A stretch of DNA of 64,000 nt from Armatimonadota bacterium (GTDB lineage Bacteria > Armatimonadota > JAAZEB01), in NCBI GenBank assembly GCA_012512265.1, contig JAAZEM010000139.1, positions 47,365-111,364 of the forward strand. Reading direction: 5' to 3'. The notes under the pieces were generated by a model. The model ran no database searches and was not told the origin of the DNA. It saw nothing but the letters and a program-made list of their open reading frames with translations. This document shows, in pieces, positions 33,925 through 42,476 of the stretch; positions within the stretch are counted from its first letter, which is position 1; each line of letters begins with the position of its first letter. Made by a program: the position numbers and the translations under genes.

Positions 33925-35355
33925 CTATGGCTGGCCGGCGTGCGCCGGCGGAGGCGCCGGGAGGAGATGCTTCTCCCGATTCATGGTACCGTTGAGCATG
34001 TGGCGTTGGAGGACGAACTCGCCTTCGGGGCCGTGCACTTGAAGCAGATCTGCCGCCAGGAGGTGCCCCGGCTCCTCGCGGGAGAAGTGGAGGACGACGG
34101 CGGAGTAGGGCACGCCGTTGCGCGCCTCGAAGTAGCGGGCGCCGGCGCCTCCGGTCGTGCCGGCGTTGATGAAGGTGCTTCGGGGCGTGCGGCGTACCGA
34201 CGGGCGGTGGTTGTGCCCGTAAAGGATCACCGGAGCTACGCCACCGAGTTGCTCGGCAACGCGGTGGTTATGGACCAGGAGCACATGTGGGCGGTCGGGC
34301 AGGGCGGCGACGCCCTCGCGTATCTCTTTCTGAAGGCGATCCAGGTCTTCGCTGGAGGGGTTCACGCTGCCATAGCCCTGGCGCTTCGACACCAGATCCG
34401 GCCAGCCCGCGAAGCGGATCCCGTGCACCACCACGCTCTCGCCATCCAGCACGCGCACCTCGGCCTCGCGATCCAGCGTACGGAGGGTGGTCTGCGAATC
34501 GTGGTTGCCGGCGACCAGGAGCTGAGGTACCGGTAGCTGGCGCAGGCGCTGGATGAACGCCTCTTCCACTTCGGTTCCATAGTCGGTGATATCGCCGGTG
34601 TTCACGATCAGATCTACCTGAAAGTGGCGCGCTAGGCGCTCCACGAAATCGATCGCGACCGGGTTGTTGTGGAGATCGCTGATATGGAGCACGCGTAGGT
34701 CGGTCTGGGCGGGCACCCGGGGGCCGGAGTCGCCCAGGGAGGCGTAGAAACGCGCCAGGCTAGCGGCGATGGTGTCCATGCGCCCGCGAAGCCGGCTGAG
34801 GCGGGCGAGGCCATCGCGCGCGAAGCGGATTGCCCCGGGCGCCTCGGCCAGCGGCCCGGTATAGCGCGGGCTCGCGAATCCGCCGCGATCGTAGGTGCCC
34901 ACTGTGGCGACGAGCACCAGTGAGGTGGCGGCGAGGCCGACAAAGCCGGAGAAGAGGTGCCAGGGACCGGATCCGCGCAGCAGCATGAGGCTGGCGAGCG
35001 TGCCCCCGGCAAGGGCCAGGAGCAGCAGGCGGAATGCATACCGACCAATGCTGCGGCAGGCGCGCTGTTCCAGCTCGGCGAGCACTTCGCTGGCGTCGGG
35101 GATCTCCTTGGCCATGCGACGCACAGCGCCCAGATGGAGCCGGTCGAGCTGCACGGTGAGGCGCACGGGGGCGCGATGCGTGCGCGCGGTGATCTCGCCG
35201 ATGGGGGTGAGCACAATCGCGGTGTCGCCATGGCGCGCTGGGGCCACGGAAACACGTACCCGAACAAGCCCCCACGAATAGGCGGCGTGCCCGAAGATCC
35301 AGACAGCCAGCACGGCGCCAAGGATGCCGACGGTCCCGTGCAGTATCCACTCCAT
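33925..35355 (-). CDS. membrane-anchored calcineurin-like metallophosphoesterase
   Basis: 476 aa from the ATG at 35355 (MEWILHGTVGILGAVLA); the track start adds eight residues. An N-terminal membrane helix (~5-27), a ~90-residue extracytoplasmic stretch, two more helices (~107-153), then the catalytic domain from ~215: ISDLHNNPV (DxH), NTGDITD, VAGNHDSQ, LLVHNH and YGHNH are the five metal-binding blocks. The membrane layout resembles YkuE/LpxG-like phosphoesterases. Since no lpxH or lpxI was seen in the lipid A operon, a UDP-diacylglucosamine hydrolase role (LpxG type) is a possibility worth testing, not a claim. Confidence 0.85.
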   Translation of the reverse strand: MEWILHGTVGILGAVLAVWIFGHAAYSWGLVRVRVSVAPARHGDTAIVLTPIGEITARTHRAPVRLTVQLDRLHLGAVRRMAKEIPDASEVLAELEQRACRSIGRYAFRLLLLALAGGTLASLMLLRGSGPWHLFSGFVGLAATSLVLVATVGTYDRGGFASPRYTGPLAEAPGAIRFARDGLARLSRLRGRMDTIAASLARFYASLGDSGPRVPAQTDLRVLHISDLHNNPVAIDFVERLARHFQVDLIVNTGDITDYGTEVEEAFIQRLRQLPVPQLLVAGNHDSQTTLRTLDREAEVRVLDGESVVVHGIRFAGWPDLVSKRQGYGSVNPSSEDLDRLQKEIREGVAALPDRPHVLLVHNHRVAEQLGGVAPVILYGHNHRPSVRRTPRSTFINAGTTGGAGARYFEARNGVPYSAVVLHFSREEPGHLLAADLLQVHGPEGEFVLQRHMLNGTMNREKHLLPAPPPAHAGQP

Positions 35356-35478
35356 CCCTCGCCTCTGCTTCCTGAACACCAGACCACCTTCCGCACACCA
35401 CGTCCCGCGGAATCCTCACGACTGAGGACAGAACGAGGGGCACTCGGTTCCGCATCATCGCGCGTTGAGCTGCCGATC

Positions 35479-35508
35479 TTGACAAGGAAGCGGCTACCCC
35501 CATATAAT
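35479..35508 (+). promoter_or_regulatory. strong sigma-70-type promoter upstream of structured leader / EF-G
   Basis: Perfect TTGACA, 18-bp spacer, perfect TATAAT. Expected start is near 35515, ~600 bp before the EF-G-like gene, and leads directly into the hairpin-rich segment. Confidence 0.85.
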
Positions 35509-35514
35509 GAACAA

Positions 35515-35705
35515 AAGGGGGGATACCCCTGCTCTTTGGATGCAGAAAAGCCCGACTGCGCGTGATAGTGCGCTCTCACTTTGCCCGGGCTACCCGGTGG
35601 CGAACGGGGTGTCGCCGGGGCTACCTGGAGGGGGACGTTCCCTTGGGCGCTCTGATTTTTGAAGGGTCCAGGTCAGCGCGGGATCTTCTCGTGGCCTGGA
35701 CCCTT
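35515..35705 (+). ncRNA. candidate structured RNA (small RNA or long leader of EF-G gene)
   Basis: Starts at the promoter above. Visible stems: GGGG-ggata-CCCC near the 5' end; CTGC/GCAG; AGCCCG/CGGGCT enclosing GCGC/GCGC; CCC..GGCGA/TCGCC..GGG; and AAGGG (5') with CCCTT (~35640) which could close the whole. A T5 run (35656-35660) and then a perfect 11-bp hairpin AAGGGTCCAGG/CCTGGACCCTT (35662-35672 with 35695-35705) may be the terminator. No convincing ORF. I compared it with 6S RNA, RNase P and known riboswitches and could not assign it. Confidence 0.5.
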
Positions 35706-36116
35706 TGCTTTACCGGGGAGAACGCAGCCAGAACCCTCGGGCGCAGCAACTTCCGCCAGACGATGGGGGGAGAAGGCTGGTGCGCATCGAAAAGAGAATA
35801 CACGTTGAACGGCACGCGTGGATGGGACGGAGGGTTTTCCCTATCGACCCGGAAGCTTGCACATCCGCGAGAGCGGGCCTCCGGGCCAGGCTCAACCAGG
35901 ATGTGAGCCGAAGCCTGCCCCAGAAGGCGCTGCGTTGCCTGCAGAGCCGATCCTTGCGAGGAAATGGTTGGTTGACTTGCTCTTCGCCCAGGAGGCCGCC
36001 GTGCGGCTGCCTGCGGTGAAGTGGGGTCAGTGTATGGAAACGAGCGGGTGGCCCGGGCGTCCCTGCTTCCGTGATCTCCATACCCGGAGGGCACTTGCTG
36101 AAGGAGATGGATATTG
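35706..36116 (+). other. remaining leader region before EF-G-like gene
   Basis: About 410 bp with no supported gene; the listed ORFs lack family features and ribosome sites. It ends with AAGGAG ten bases before the EF-G start codon. If the hairpin at 35662-35705 terminates, an additional promoter should lie here; none was obvious. Confidence 0.45.
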
Positions 36117-38201
36117 ATGAAACCGTATGAACCTGGCCAAATCAGGAATGTCGCCCTGATCTCCCATGGGGGAGCGGGCAAGACCTCGCTTGCAGAGGCC
36201 ATGCTCTTCGACGCCGGCGTCACCACTCGCATGGGACGAGTCGAAGAGGGCAACACGGTCACCGACTACGAAGAGGATGAGACCAAACGACAAATCTCCG
36301 TAAGCGCGGCACTCGCTCCCCTGGAGTGGAAGGACCACAAGCTCAACATCATCGATACGCCGGGCTTCATGGACTTCCAGGCGGATGTTCGCAGCGCCCT
36401 GAGTGTTGTTGAAGGGGCGATCGTGCTCGTGGATGCCGTGGCCGGAGTGGAAGTGGGCACCGAGCTCTACTGGCGCCTGGCAGAACAGAACAACCTGGCG
36501 CGCATCTTCTTCATCAACAAGATGCGCCGCGAGAACGCCAACTTTGAGGGCGTGGTGGAGGGCATCCGCACGCGCTTCGGCAAGGCGGCCGTGGCCGTGC
36601 AGGTGCCGGTGGGCTCCGAGCTGAACTTCCGCGGCGTCGTCGACATCGTCAGCGACAAGGCCTACACCTGGAACGAGGGCAAGGAGCCCCAGGAAGGCCC
36701 CGTGCCGGCTGAACTGGCCGATACCGTCGCGGAATACCGCAACACCCTGATTGAGGCGCTGGCGGATGTGGATGAGGAGCTGGGCGACAAGTTCCTCATG
36801 GAGGAGGAGATCACCCGCGAGGACATCATCCGCGGCATTCGGAAGGGCGTTCGCGAGCGCACCCTCTTCCCGATCCTCCTGGGCGCAGGCGCCGACAATA
36901 TCGGCGTTCAACCGCTGCTCGATCTGATCGTCGAGTGCGTCCCCAGCCCCCTCGACCGCGGGACGGTGACAGGGAAGCACCCGGATACCGGGGAGGAAGA
37001 GAAGCGCCAGACGGGCATGGACGCCCCATTCTCCGCCTACGTCTTCAAGTCCACCGCCGATCCCTACGTGGGGAAGCTCAACTTCTTCCGTGTCTGGTCC
37101 GGCACGCTGCGCGCCGATTCCAGCGTCTACGATGCCACGCGCAAGCACGACGAGCGCATCGGCCAGATCCTCATCATGCGCGGCAAGCACCAGGAGCCGG
37201 TGCCGCAGGTGAACGCGGGCGACATCGCCGCGGTGGCGAAGCTGCAGCATGTGCATACCGGAGATACCCTCGCCGATAAGTCCAAGCCGATCGTCTATCC
37301 GCAGGTGGAGTATCCCGAGCCGGTCATGTTCTACGCGGTGGAGCCGAAGACCAAGGGCGATGAGGACAAGCTGGGCGCTGGCCTTGCTCGCCTGGCCGAT
37401 GCCGACCCGGCGTTCCGCACCTATCGCGACACGGTGACCAAGGAGACGATTATCGCCGGCATGGGCGACCAGCACCTGGCGGTGGTCGTGGATCGCCTCC
37501 AGCGCATGGGCGTTGCTGTCCAGACGCGCGAGCCGCGCGTGGCCTATCAGGAGATCATCAAGAAGACCGTCGAGCAAGAGTATAAGCACAAGAAGCAGAC
37601 CGGCGGTCGCGGCCAGTACGGGCACGTCGTTCTGCGCATCTCGCCGGCGCCCGGCGAGGGCTTCAAGTTCGGCGATGAGATCGTGGGTGGCGTCGTGCCG
37701 AAGCAGTTCATCCCCGCCGTCCAGAAGGGCGTCGAGGAAGCGCTCGCTGAAGGCGTTCTGGCCGGCTATCCCGTGACCGACGTCGAAGTGGTGCTTACCT
37801 TCGGCTCCTACCACACGGTGGACTCCTCGGAGCTCGCGTTCAAGATCGCCGCTTCGCAGGCGTTCAAGGAAGGCGTGCTCAAGGCGAACCCAAGCATCCA
37901 GGAGCCGATCTACGATGTCGAGATCACCGTTCCCGAGGAGAATATGGGCGACGTGATCTCTGACCTCAATGGAAAGCGCGGTCGGGTTCAGGGCATGGAC
38001 CAGATCGCCCCGGGCACGCAGCTCATTCGCGCTCAGGTGCCCCTGGGCGAGCTGCATCGTTATAGCATCGACCTGCGCTCCATTACGCGCGGTCGTGCCA
38101 CCTACACGATGAAGTTCTCCCACTACGAGGAAGCCCCCGCGAACGTGGTCCAGCAGATCATCGAGGAGGCCAAGCGGGCGAAGGAAGAGGAGAAGAAGTA
38201 G
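36117..38201 (+). CDS. fusA: EF-G-like translation GTPase (second-type elongation factor G)
   Basis: 694 aa from the ATG at 36117 with AAGGAG upstream; the track start is a TTG one codon earlier. G1 is SHGGAGKTSL (~17-25), switch I EEGNTVTDYEEDE, G3 DTPGF (~80-84). G4, normally NKMD, reads N134-K135-M136-R137, so the Asp that specifies guanine is Arg. Domains II-V follow in normal order (AYVFKSTADPYVGKLNFFRVWSG split; QTGGRGQYGHVVL; PIYDVEITVPEENMGDV). The switch region is that of EF-G-like (EF-G2) proteins rather than the ribosomal-operon EF-G, and no rps genes are adjacent. Function may be regulatory or recycling. Confidence 0.9.
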   Translation: MKPYEPGQIRNVALISHGGAGKTSLAEAMLFDAGVTTRMGRVEEGNTVTDYEEDETKRQISVSAALAPLEWKDHKLNIIDTPGFMDFQADVRSALSVVEGAIVLVDAVAGVEVGTELYWRLAEQNNLARIFFINKMRRENANFEGVVEGIRTRFGKAAVAVQVPVGSELNFRGVVDIVSDKAYTWNEGKEPQEGPVPAELADTVAEYRNTLIEALADVDEELGDKFLMEEEITREDIIRGIRKGVRERTLFPILLGAGADNIGVQPLLDLIVECVPSPLDRGTVTGKHPDTGEEEKRQTGMDAPFSAYVFKSTADPYVGKLNFFRVWSGTLRADSSVYDATRKHDERIGQILIMRGKHQEPVPQVNAGDIAAVAKLQHVHTGDTLADKSKPIVYPQVEYPEPVMFYAVEPKTKGDEDKLGAGLARLADADPAFRTYRDTVTKETIIAGMGDQHLAVVVDRLQRMGVAVQTREPRVAYQEIIKKTVEQEYKHKKQTGGRGQYGHVVLRISPAPGEGFKFGDEIVGGVVPKQFIPAVQKGVEEALAEGVLAGYPVTDVEVVLTFGSYHTVDSSELAFKIAASQAFKEGVLKANPSIQEPIYDVEITVPEENMGDVISDLNGKRGRVQGMDQIAPGTQLIRAQVPLGELHRYSIDLRSITRGRATYTMKFSHYEEAPANVVQQIIEEAKRAKEEEKK

Positions 38202-38213
38202 TCTTGCTACTTC

Positions 38214-38254
38214 AGCGAAGGGGGTGGGCCGCGGGGCGGCCCACCCCCTTCGCT
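38214..38254 (+). terminator. terminator of EF-G-like gene
   Basis: A perfect 19-bp stem AGCGAAGGGGGTGGGCCGC / GCGGCCCACCCCCTTCGCT with a GGG loop, 12 bp after the stop codon. The tail is CTTCCC, so the T-run is weak, but the hairpin is very stable. Confidence 0.85.
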
Positions 38255-38481
38255 CTTCCCGAGGCGGCGTTCCGTATCGCCCCGCACTGTATTGCTTCGC
38301 GCTTCCGGCCCCAGCGGGCGGGAGATCCGCGAGGCCTGCACCTTCCCATCCGCGTCTGTTCCCTTCATCCGTAGTATCGCCGCCAGCTCGGGCTGCGGCG
38401 TGGGAGAGCTGGCCCCTGCGTCCCACTGGAGACCCTGGGCGCGACGATCTCGCACGGGGGCTTCCGTCCCCCGCGTGAATA

Positions 38482-38490
38482 TGTTATAAT
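38482..38490 (+). promoter_or_regulatory. extended -10 promoter of the lipid A operon
   Basis: TGTTATAAT: a perfect TATAAT with the TG of an extended -10 and no good -35. Transcription should start near 38497, one or two bases before the lpxC GTG at 38499. Confidence 0.75.
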
Positions 38491-38498
38491 GACGCCTG

Positions 38499-39380
38499 GT
38501 GTACACAAGCAACCTCGATCTACAGACAACCGTGCGGGACTCCTTCACCCTGCGTGGCGTGGGCATCCATTCCGGCGAAGCGGTGGCGGTCACAGTTCAG
38601 CCGGCGTGCGAAGGGGGCATCCGCTTCCATCGTGCCGACCAGCCAGCCGTCAGCATCCCGGCGCATCTTTCGTCACTGCAGGCGACGCCTCGCTGTACGG
38701 TGCTCGCTGCCGGCGAGATCCGCGTGGCGACGACGGAGCATCTCCTGAGCGCTCTTTGGGCGTTGGGGGTCGATCACGCCCGCGTCCTGGTAGAGGGCGA
38801 TGAGCTTCCGGCCTTGGATGGAAGCGCCCTCGAGTATGTGCAGGCGTTACAGCGCGTCGGCCTGCGAGATCTGGATCAGCCGCGAGAGTGGCTCGATCTG
38901 GCGCAGCCGGTGTGGGTGCGCCAGGGAGATGCGAGCATCCTGGCGTTGCCGGCGCCGGCGTTCAAGGTGACCTACGTGCTCGAGTATGACCACCCGATGG
39001 TGGGCACCCAGGTCGTGAGCGCCGACGTGGATCCTGGCACCTTCGCCGAACAGGTGGCGCCCGCGCGCACTTTCGGCTTCCTGGAATGGGCTGAGGAGCT
39101 CCGTAAGCGTGGCCTGGCACGGGGAGCCTCGCTGGAAAACACCGTCGTCATTGCCCCGGATCGGATCCTATCGCCGTTGCGCTTTGCCGATGAGTTTGCT
39201 CGCCACAAGATATTGGATATGATTGGAGATCTGGCGCTTCTCGGGCGTCGCCTGCGCGCGCACGTGATCGCGGTGCGTGGTGGGCACGCGCTGAACGCGT
39301 CACTGGTGGGCCGGATCCTGGAGTTGTGTCAGTTGGACGGGGCAACTCGATCCGGTTCCTCGCACGAGTCTGCCGGGTGA
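38499..39380 (+). CDS. lpxC: UDP-3-O-acyl-N-acetylglucosamine deacetylase LpxC
   Basis: First committed enzyme of lipid A synthesis; a zinc deacetylase. QTTVRDSFTLRGVGIHSGE is the family N-terminus. Zinc ligands: H in TTEHLLSALWALGVDHA (~79), and H and D in ARHKILDMIGDLALLG (~238, 242); the catalytic region LDGSALEYV is present. The GTG at 38499 is the only start that keeps the usual few residues before QTT. It has no Shine-Dalgarno and sits at the expected transcript start, so it is probably leaderless. 293 aa. First gene of the lpxC-to-GT9 operon. Confidence 0.95.
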   Translation: MYTSNLDLQTTVRDSFTLRGVGIHSGEAVAVTVQPACEGGIRFHRADQPAVSIPAHLSSLQATPRCTVLAAGEIRVATTEHLLSALWALGVDHARVLVEGDELPALDGSALEYVQALQRVGLRDLDQPREWLDLAQPVWVRQGDASILALPAPAFKVTYVLEYDHPMVGTQVVSADVDPGTFAEQVAPARTFGFLEWAEELRKRGLARGASLENTVVIAPDRILSPLRFADEFARHKILDMIGDLALLGRRLRAHVIAVRGGHALNASLVGRILELCQLDGATRSGSSHESAG

Positions 39381-39431
39381 AGTCGGCCCGGCTGGGCGAT
39401 TCGCGCTCGTAAGAATGGAGGCCCTGTTGCG

Positions 39432-39893
39432 ATGAACGTCGTGCAAATCCAGAACGTCATCCCACACCGCTACCCCTTCCTCTTAGTGGATCGCATGGAG
39501 GAAGTCGTCGTCGGTGAACGCGCCGTCGGGATCAAGAACGTGACGATGAATGAGGCCCATTTCCAGGGCCATTTTCCCGGTGCGCCTGTCATGCCGGGGG
39601 TGCTGATCCTCGAGGCGATGGCTCAGGTGGGCGCCGTGCTCCTGCTCTCGGATCCGCGCAACAAGGGCCAGCTCGCCATGTTCGCCGGTATCGATAATGT
39701 CCGCTTCCGCAAGCCGGTGGTTCCGGGCGACACTCTCCGCATCGAGGTGAATATGCTCCGCAACCGCGGCCGCTTCGTGAAGGTGGAGATCACCGCGAGC
39801 GTGCAAGGCCAGGTTGCGGTATCGGGCGAGTTTACTTGTGCTGTGGTAGACCCAGCGGCGATCGCGAATGAAGGGGCCGCGGAGACTTCCTGA
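39432..39893 (+). CDS. fabZ: 3-hydroxyacyl-ACP dehydratase FabZ
   Basis: Dehydrates 3-hydroxyacyl-ACP in fatty acid elongation. The hot-dog fold motif NEAHFQGHFPGAPVMPGVLI carries the catalytic His, and ILEAMAQVGAVLLL the catalytic Glu. PHRYPFLLVDR opens the protein. 153 aa. fabZ commonly lies between lpx genes because it competes with them for hydroxyacyl-ACP. One base separates it from lpxA. Confidence 0.96.
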   Translation: MNVVQIQNVIPHRYPFLLVDRMEEVVVGERAVGIKNVTMNEAHFQGHFPGAPVMPGVLILEAMAQVGAVLLLSDPRNKGQLAMFAGIDNVRFRKPVVPGDTLRIEVNMLRNRGRFVKVEITASVQGQVAVSGEFTCAVVDPAAIANEGAAETS

Positions 39894-39894
39894 G

Positions 39895-40686
39895 ATGGCA
39901 ATCCATGAGACCGCTATTATCGACCCCGATGCAGAGATCGGCGTCGATGTCGAGATCGGGCCCTACACCGTGATCGGGCCCGCCGTCCGGATTGGCGATC
40001 GCTCGCGCCTGGGGGCGCACGTCGTCATCGAGCGAGGTACGACGCTCGGCGCGGAGTGCCAGGTGGCGAGCGGCGCCATTCTTGGTGGCGCGCCGCAAGA
40101 CACCAAGTACCAGGGTGAAGAAACTTTCCTGTTGATCGGCGAGCGTAACATCATTCGGGAAGGCGTTACCATTCACCGCGCCACCGGCGAAGGCAACGCG
40201 ACCATCGTCGGCAACGAGAATATGATCATGGCCTACGCTCATGTCGGCCACAACGCGCGTCTGGGGAACAACATCACCATCGCCAGCTACGTGGGCATCA
40301 GCGGGCATGCCACTGTGGAAGACCGCGTCGTCTTCGGTGGCTTCGTTGGCGTGCATCAATTCGTGCGCATCGGCAAGATGACCATGATCGGCGGGATGTC
40401 GCGCGTCGTGCAGGACGTGCCCCCGTTCATGCTCGTCCAGGGAGAGCAGCTCCAGCCCCACGGCCTGAACGTGGTTGGCTTGCGCCGCGCAGGTGTCACC
40501 GCGGAGGTGCGCGAGCAGCTCAAGGAGGCGTACCGACTTCTCTACCGCGCCGGGCTCAACCTCCAGCAGGCGGTCGAACGGATCCAGGCCGAGGTGCCCC
40601 CCAGCGAAGAGCGCGACTACCTGGTGAGCTTCCTCCTAGCCGTGCCGACGGGCCGGCACGGGCGCCAGCTCGATAAGCCCAAGTGA
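39895..40686 (+). CDS. lpxA: UDP-N-acetylglucosamine acyltransferase LpxA
   Basis: Adds the first 3-hydroxyacyl chain to UDP-GlcNAc. Hexapeptide repeats (IHETAIIDPDAEIG, VEIGPYTVIGP, and so on) form the left-handed beta helix; the catalytic His lies in AYAHVGHNARLGNN. A helical C-terminus ends the protein. I start at the ATG at 39895, one base after the fabZ stop; the track start lies inside fabZ. 263 aa, standard. Confidence 0.96.
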   Translation: MAIHETAIIDPDAEIGVDVEIGPYTVIGPAVRIGDRSRLGAHVVIERGTTLGAECQVASGAILGGAPQDTKYQGEETFLLIGERNIIREGVTIHRATGEGNATIVGNENMIMAYAHVGHNARLGNNITIASYVGISGHATVEDRVVFGGFVGVHQFVRIGKMTMIGGMSRVVQDVPPFMLVQGEQLQPHGLNVVGLRRAGVTAEVREQLKEAYRLLYRAGLNLQQAVERIQAEVPPSEERDYLVSFLLAVPTGRHGRQLDKPK

Positions 40687-40693
40687 TAGTGCC

Positions 40694-41923
40694 GTGAGAA
40701 TCGTCATCACGGCCGGTGAAGCCTCGGGCGACCTATTCGGCGCCGAACTGGCGCGGGCCCTCCGAGACCTGGACCCGAACATCGTGGTATCCGGGATCGG
40801 GGGGCCGCGCATGCGCCGGGCAGGGGTGACCCTCGTTCGTGATTCCAGCACCTGGGGCTCCATCGGCGTCGTCAACGCGCTCAAGGTCCTGCATCGTGCC
40901 CTCGCGGGCTATGCCGCTCTACGCCGGCACCTGCGCGCGCACCCGCCTGCCGTCCTGGTGCCGATCGATTTCGGCGCCTTCAATGTGCGCGTCGGACGTT
41001 TCGCTCGCTCTCTCGGTATCCCAGTTTACTATTTCATCGTCCCTGGATCGTGGCGCCGATCCGGGCCGATCAGTCCCTCGCTCCTCGAGGCCGCAGACTA
41101 TTTCTGCACGCAGTTGCCCTGGCATGCCGACCGCCTCCGAGCGGCCGGAGCGCGCGCCGAATTCTATGGGCATCCCCTCCTGGACCTAGCATTTCCCTCA
41201 CGTCCCGCCGAGGCAATACGCCAGGCGTGGGGATTGGAAGTGGATGCCCCGGTGGTTTGCCTTTTCCCTGGAAGCCGGCGGCACGAGGTGGAGCATATTC
41301 TCCCGGCATTCCTCGACGCAGCCGCGCTCATCCGCGAGAGGGTTCCCCGGGCACGTTTCGTCCTGGGTTTGGCAGAAGTCGTGGATCGACGCCAGGTGGG
41401 GCGGATTCTGCGTACGCGGGGCTGGAGCGCGCGAGAGCCCGCGGAGGACCAGGGCGGTCCGGGGCGCGGGGCGTTTCCGTTCGCGGCCTCTTCGCCAGGA
41501 TCGCACACGCCGGAGGTGATCATGGTCACCGGGCGCACCTATGACTGCCTGGCCGTGGCGAACGCGGCGCTGTGTGCCTCTGGCACGGTGACGCTGGAAT
41601 CGGCGATCCTGGGAGTGCCCCACTTGATCGTTTACCGCGGCTCGTTCGGGATGCGCCTGCAGTATCAGCTTGTGAAGCACAAGATCGGGTATATCGGGTT
41701 GCCCAATCTGCTCCTGGATGCGTCCATCTGCCCCGAGCTTCTGGATACAGCAGCGACACCGGAACGCATCGCGGACGAGTGCACCGCACTGCTTCTCGAT
41801 GAGGAGCGCGCGCGCGCGCAAAAGGATGGCTTTGCCCGCCTGATGGAGCTGCTTGGACAACCGGGCGTGATTCGCCGGGCCGCGGAGAGGATCCTGGATG
41901 TCGCGAGAAGAACGCAAGCCTGA
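40694..41923 (+). CDS. lpxB: lipid A disaccharide synthase LpxB
   Basis: Joins UDP-diacylglucosamine and lipid X. ITAGEASGDLFGAELARAL is the family start (GTG codon), then GIGGPRM, IDFGAFNVRV, LFPGSRRHEVEHILP and the C-terminal CASGTVTLESAILGVPHLIVYR. 409 aa, slightly long because of a low-complexity insert near residue 240-265 (EPAEDQGGPGRGAFPF). The next gene starts inside its 3' end. Confidence 0.94.
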   Translation: MRIVITAGEASGDLFGAELARALRDLDPNIVVSGIGGPRMRRAGVTLVRDSSTWGSIGVVNALKVLHRALAGYAALRRHLRAHPPAVLVPIDFGAFNVRVGRFARSLGIPVYYFIVPGSWRRSGPISPSLLEAADYFCTQLPWHADRLRAAGARAEFYGHPLLDLAFPSRPAEAIRQAWGLEVDAPVVCLFPGSRRHEVEHILPAFLDAAALIRERVPRARFVLGLAEVVDRRQVGRILRTRGWSAREPAEDQGGPGRGAFPFAASSPGSHTPEVIMVTGRTYDCLAVANAALCASGTVTLESAILGVPHLIVYRGSFGMRLQYQLVKHKIGYIGLPNLLLDASICPELLDTAATPERIADECTALLLDEERARAQKDGFARLMELLGQPGVIRRAAERILDVARRTQA

Positions 41924-42461
41924 GCGACTGCTGAACGCGGTGGCGCGCCGACGCACGCTCCTGCTCGTTATTCTCCCCCTGATTGGGATGCTGGTGGCCG
42001 AGCCGCGCCCGGCTCTCTATTTGGTGGGGGTGCTAGCTGTGGTGGCCGGACAGGCCGTGCGCTTCTGGGCAGCCGGGTACATTGTGAAGGCAACGCAACT
42101 CACGACGACAGGTCCCTACGCGCATGTAAGGAACCCTTTGTATCTGGGAAGCCTCCTGATCACGCTGGGCTGGGGAACGATGTCGGGGCGCCTGGTGGTG
42201 GCGGTGCTCCTGCTCGCGGTGTTCGCGTTGACCCACGCGCTGGCGATCCGCTCGGAAGAGAGCTACCTGGGCGAGCGTTTCGGCGAGGAGTTCCACGCCT
42301 ACTGCCGGCAGGTGCCGCGGCTTTTTCCCCGGTTGCGCCCGGGGACGAGCGGCTCAGGAGACTACTCCTGGCGGCGCGCCCTCCAATGTGATGGGGAGGG
42401 GTGGACCTCCCTCGGAGTGGCTGCGCTGGCGGGGCTCTATGCGACACGGTTCTGGTGGTGA
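41898..42461 (+). CDS. ICMT/phospholipid N-methyltransferase-like membrane protein
   Basis: 187 aa, three to four hydrophobic segments. TTTGPYAHVRNPLYLGSLLI and the later RSEESYLGERFGEEFHAYCRQVPRLFP, split here, match the isoprenylcysteine carboxyl methyltransferase / PEMT family, which binds S-adenosylmethionine at the membrane. The start overlaps lpxB by 26 bp. Its place in the lipid A operon suggests methylation of a lipid or small membrane substrate; this is inference. Confidence 0.8.
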   Translation: MSREERKPERLLNAVARRRTLLLVILPLIGMLVAEPRPALYLVGVLAVVAGQAVRFWAAGYIVKATQLTTTGPYAHVRNPLYLGSLLITLGWGTMSGRLVVAVLLLAVFALTHALAIRSEESYLGERFGEEFHAYCRQVPRLFPRLRPGTSGSGDYSWRRALQCDGEGWTSLGVAALAGLYATRFWW

Positions 42462-42476
42462 TGGAGGTTCGGGGAG

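Noticed and set aside
35515-35705. 6S RNA or RNase P RNA identity for the structured leader
   Set aside because: RNase P core GAGGAAAGTCC is absent. A closing stem like 6S can be drawn, but the inside is multi-branched rather than one long bulged stem.
36027-38426. Long antisense ORF of 799 aa opposite the EF-G-like gene, and similar ones at 15184-16869, 24042-25739, 48934-50349 and 9348-11300
   Set aside because: High GC leaves the opposite frames open. Their translations are rich in His, Arg, Gly and Val with no family motifs, while the other strand encodes clear conserved proteins.
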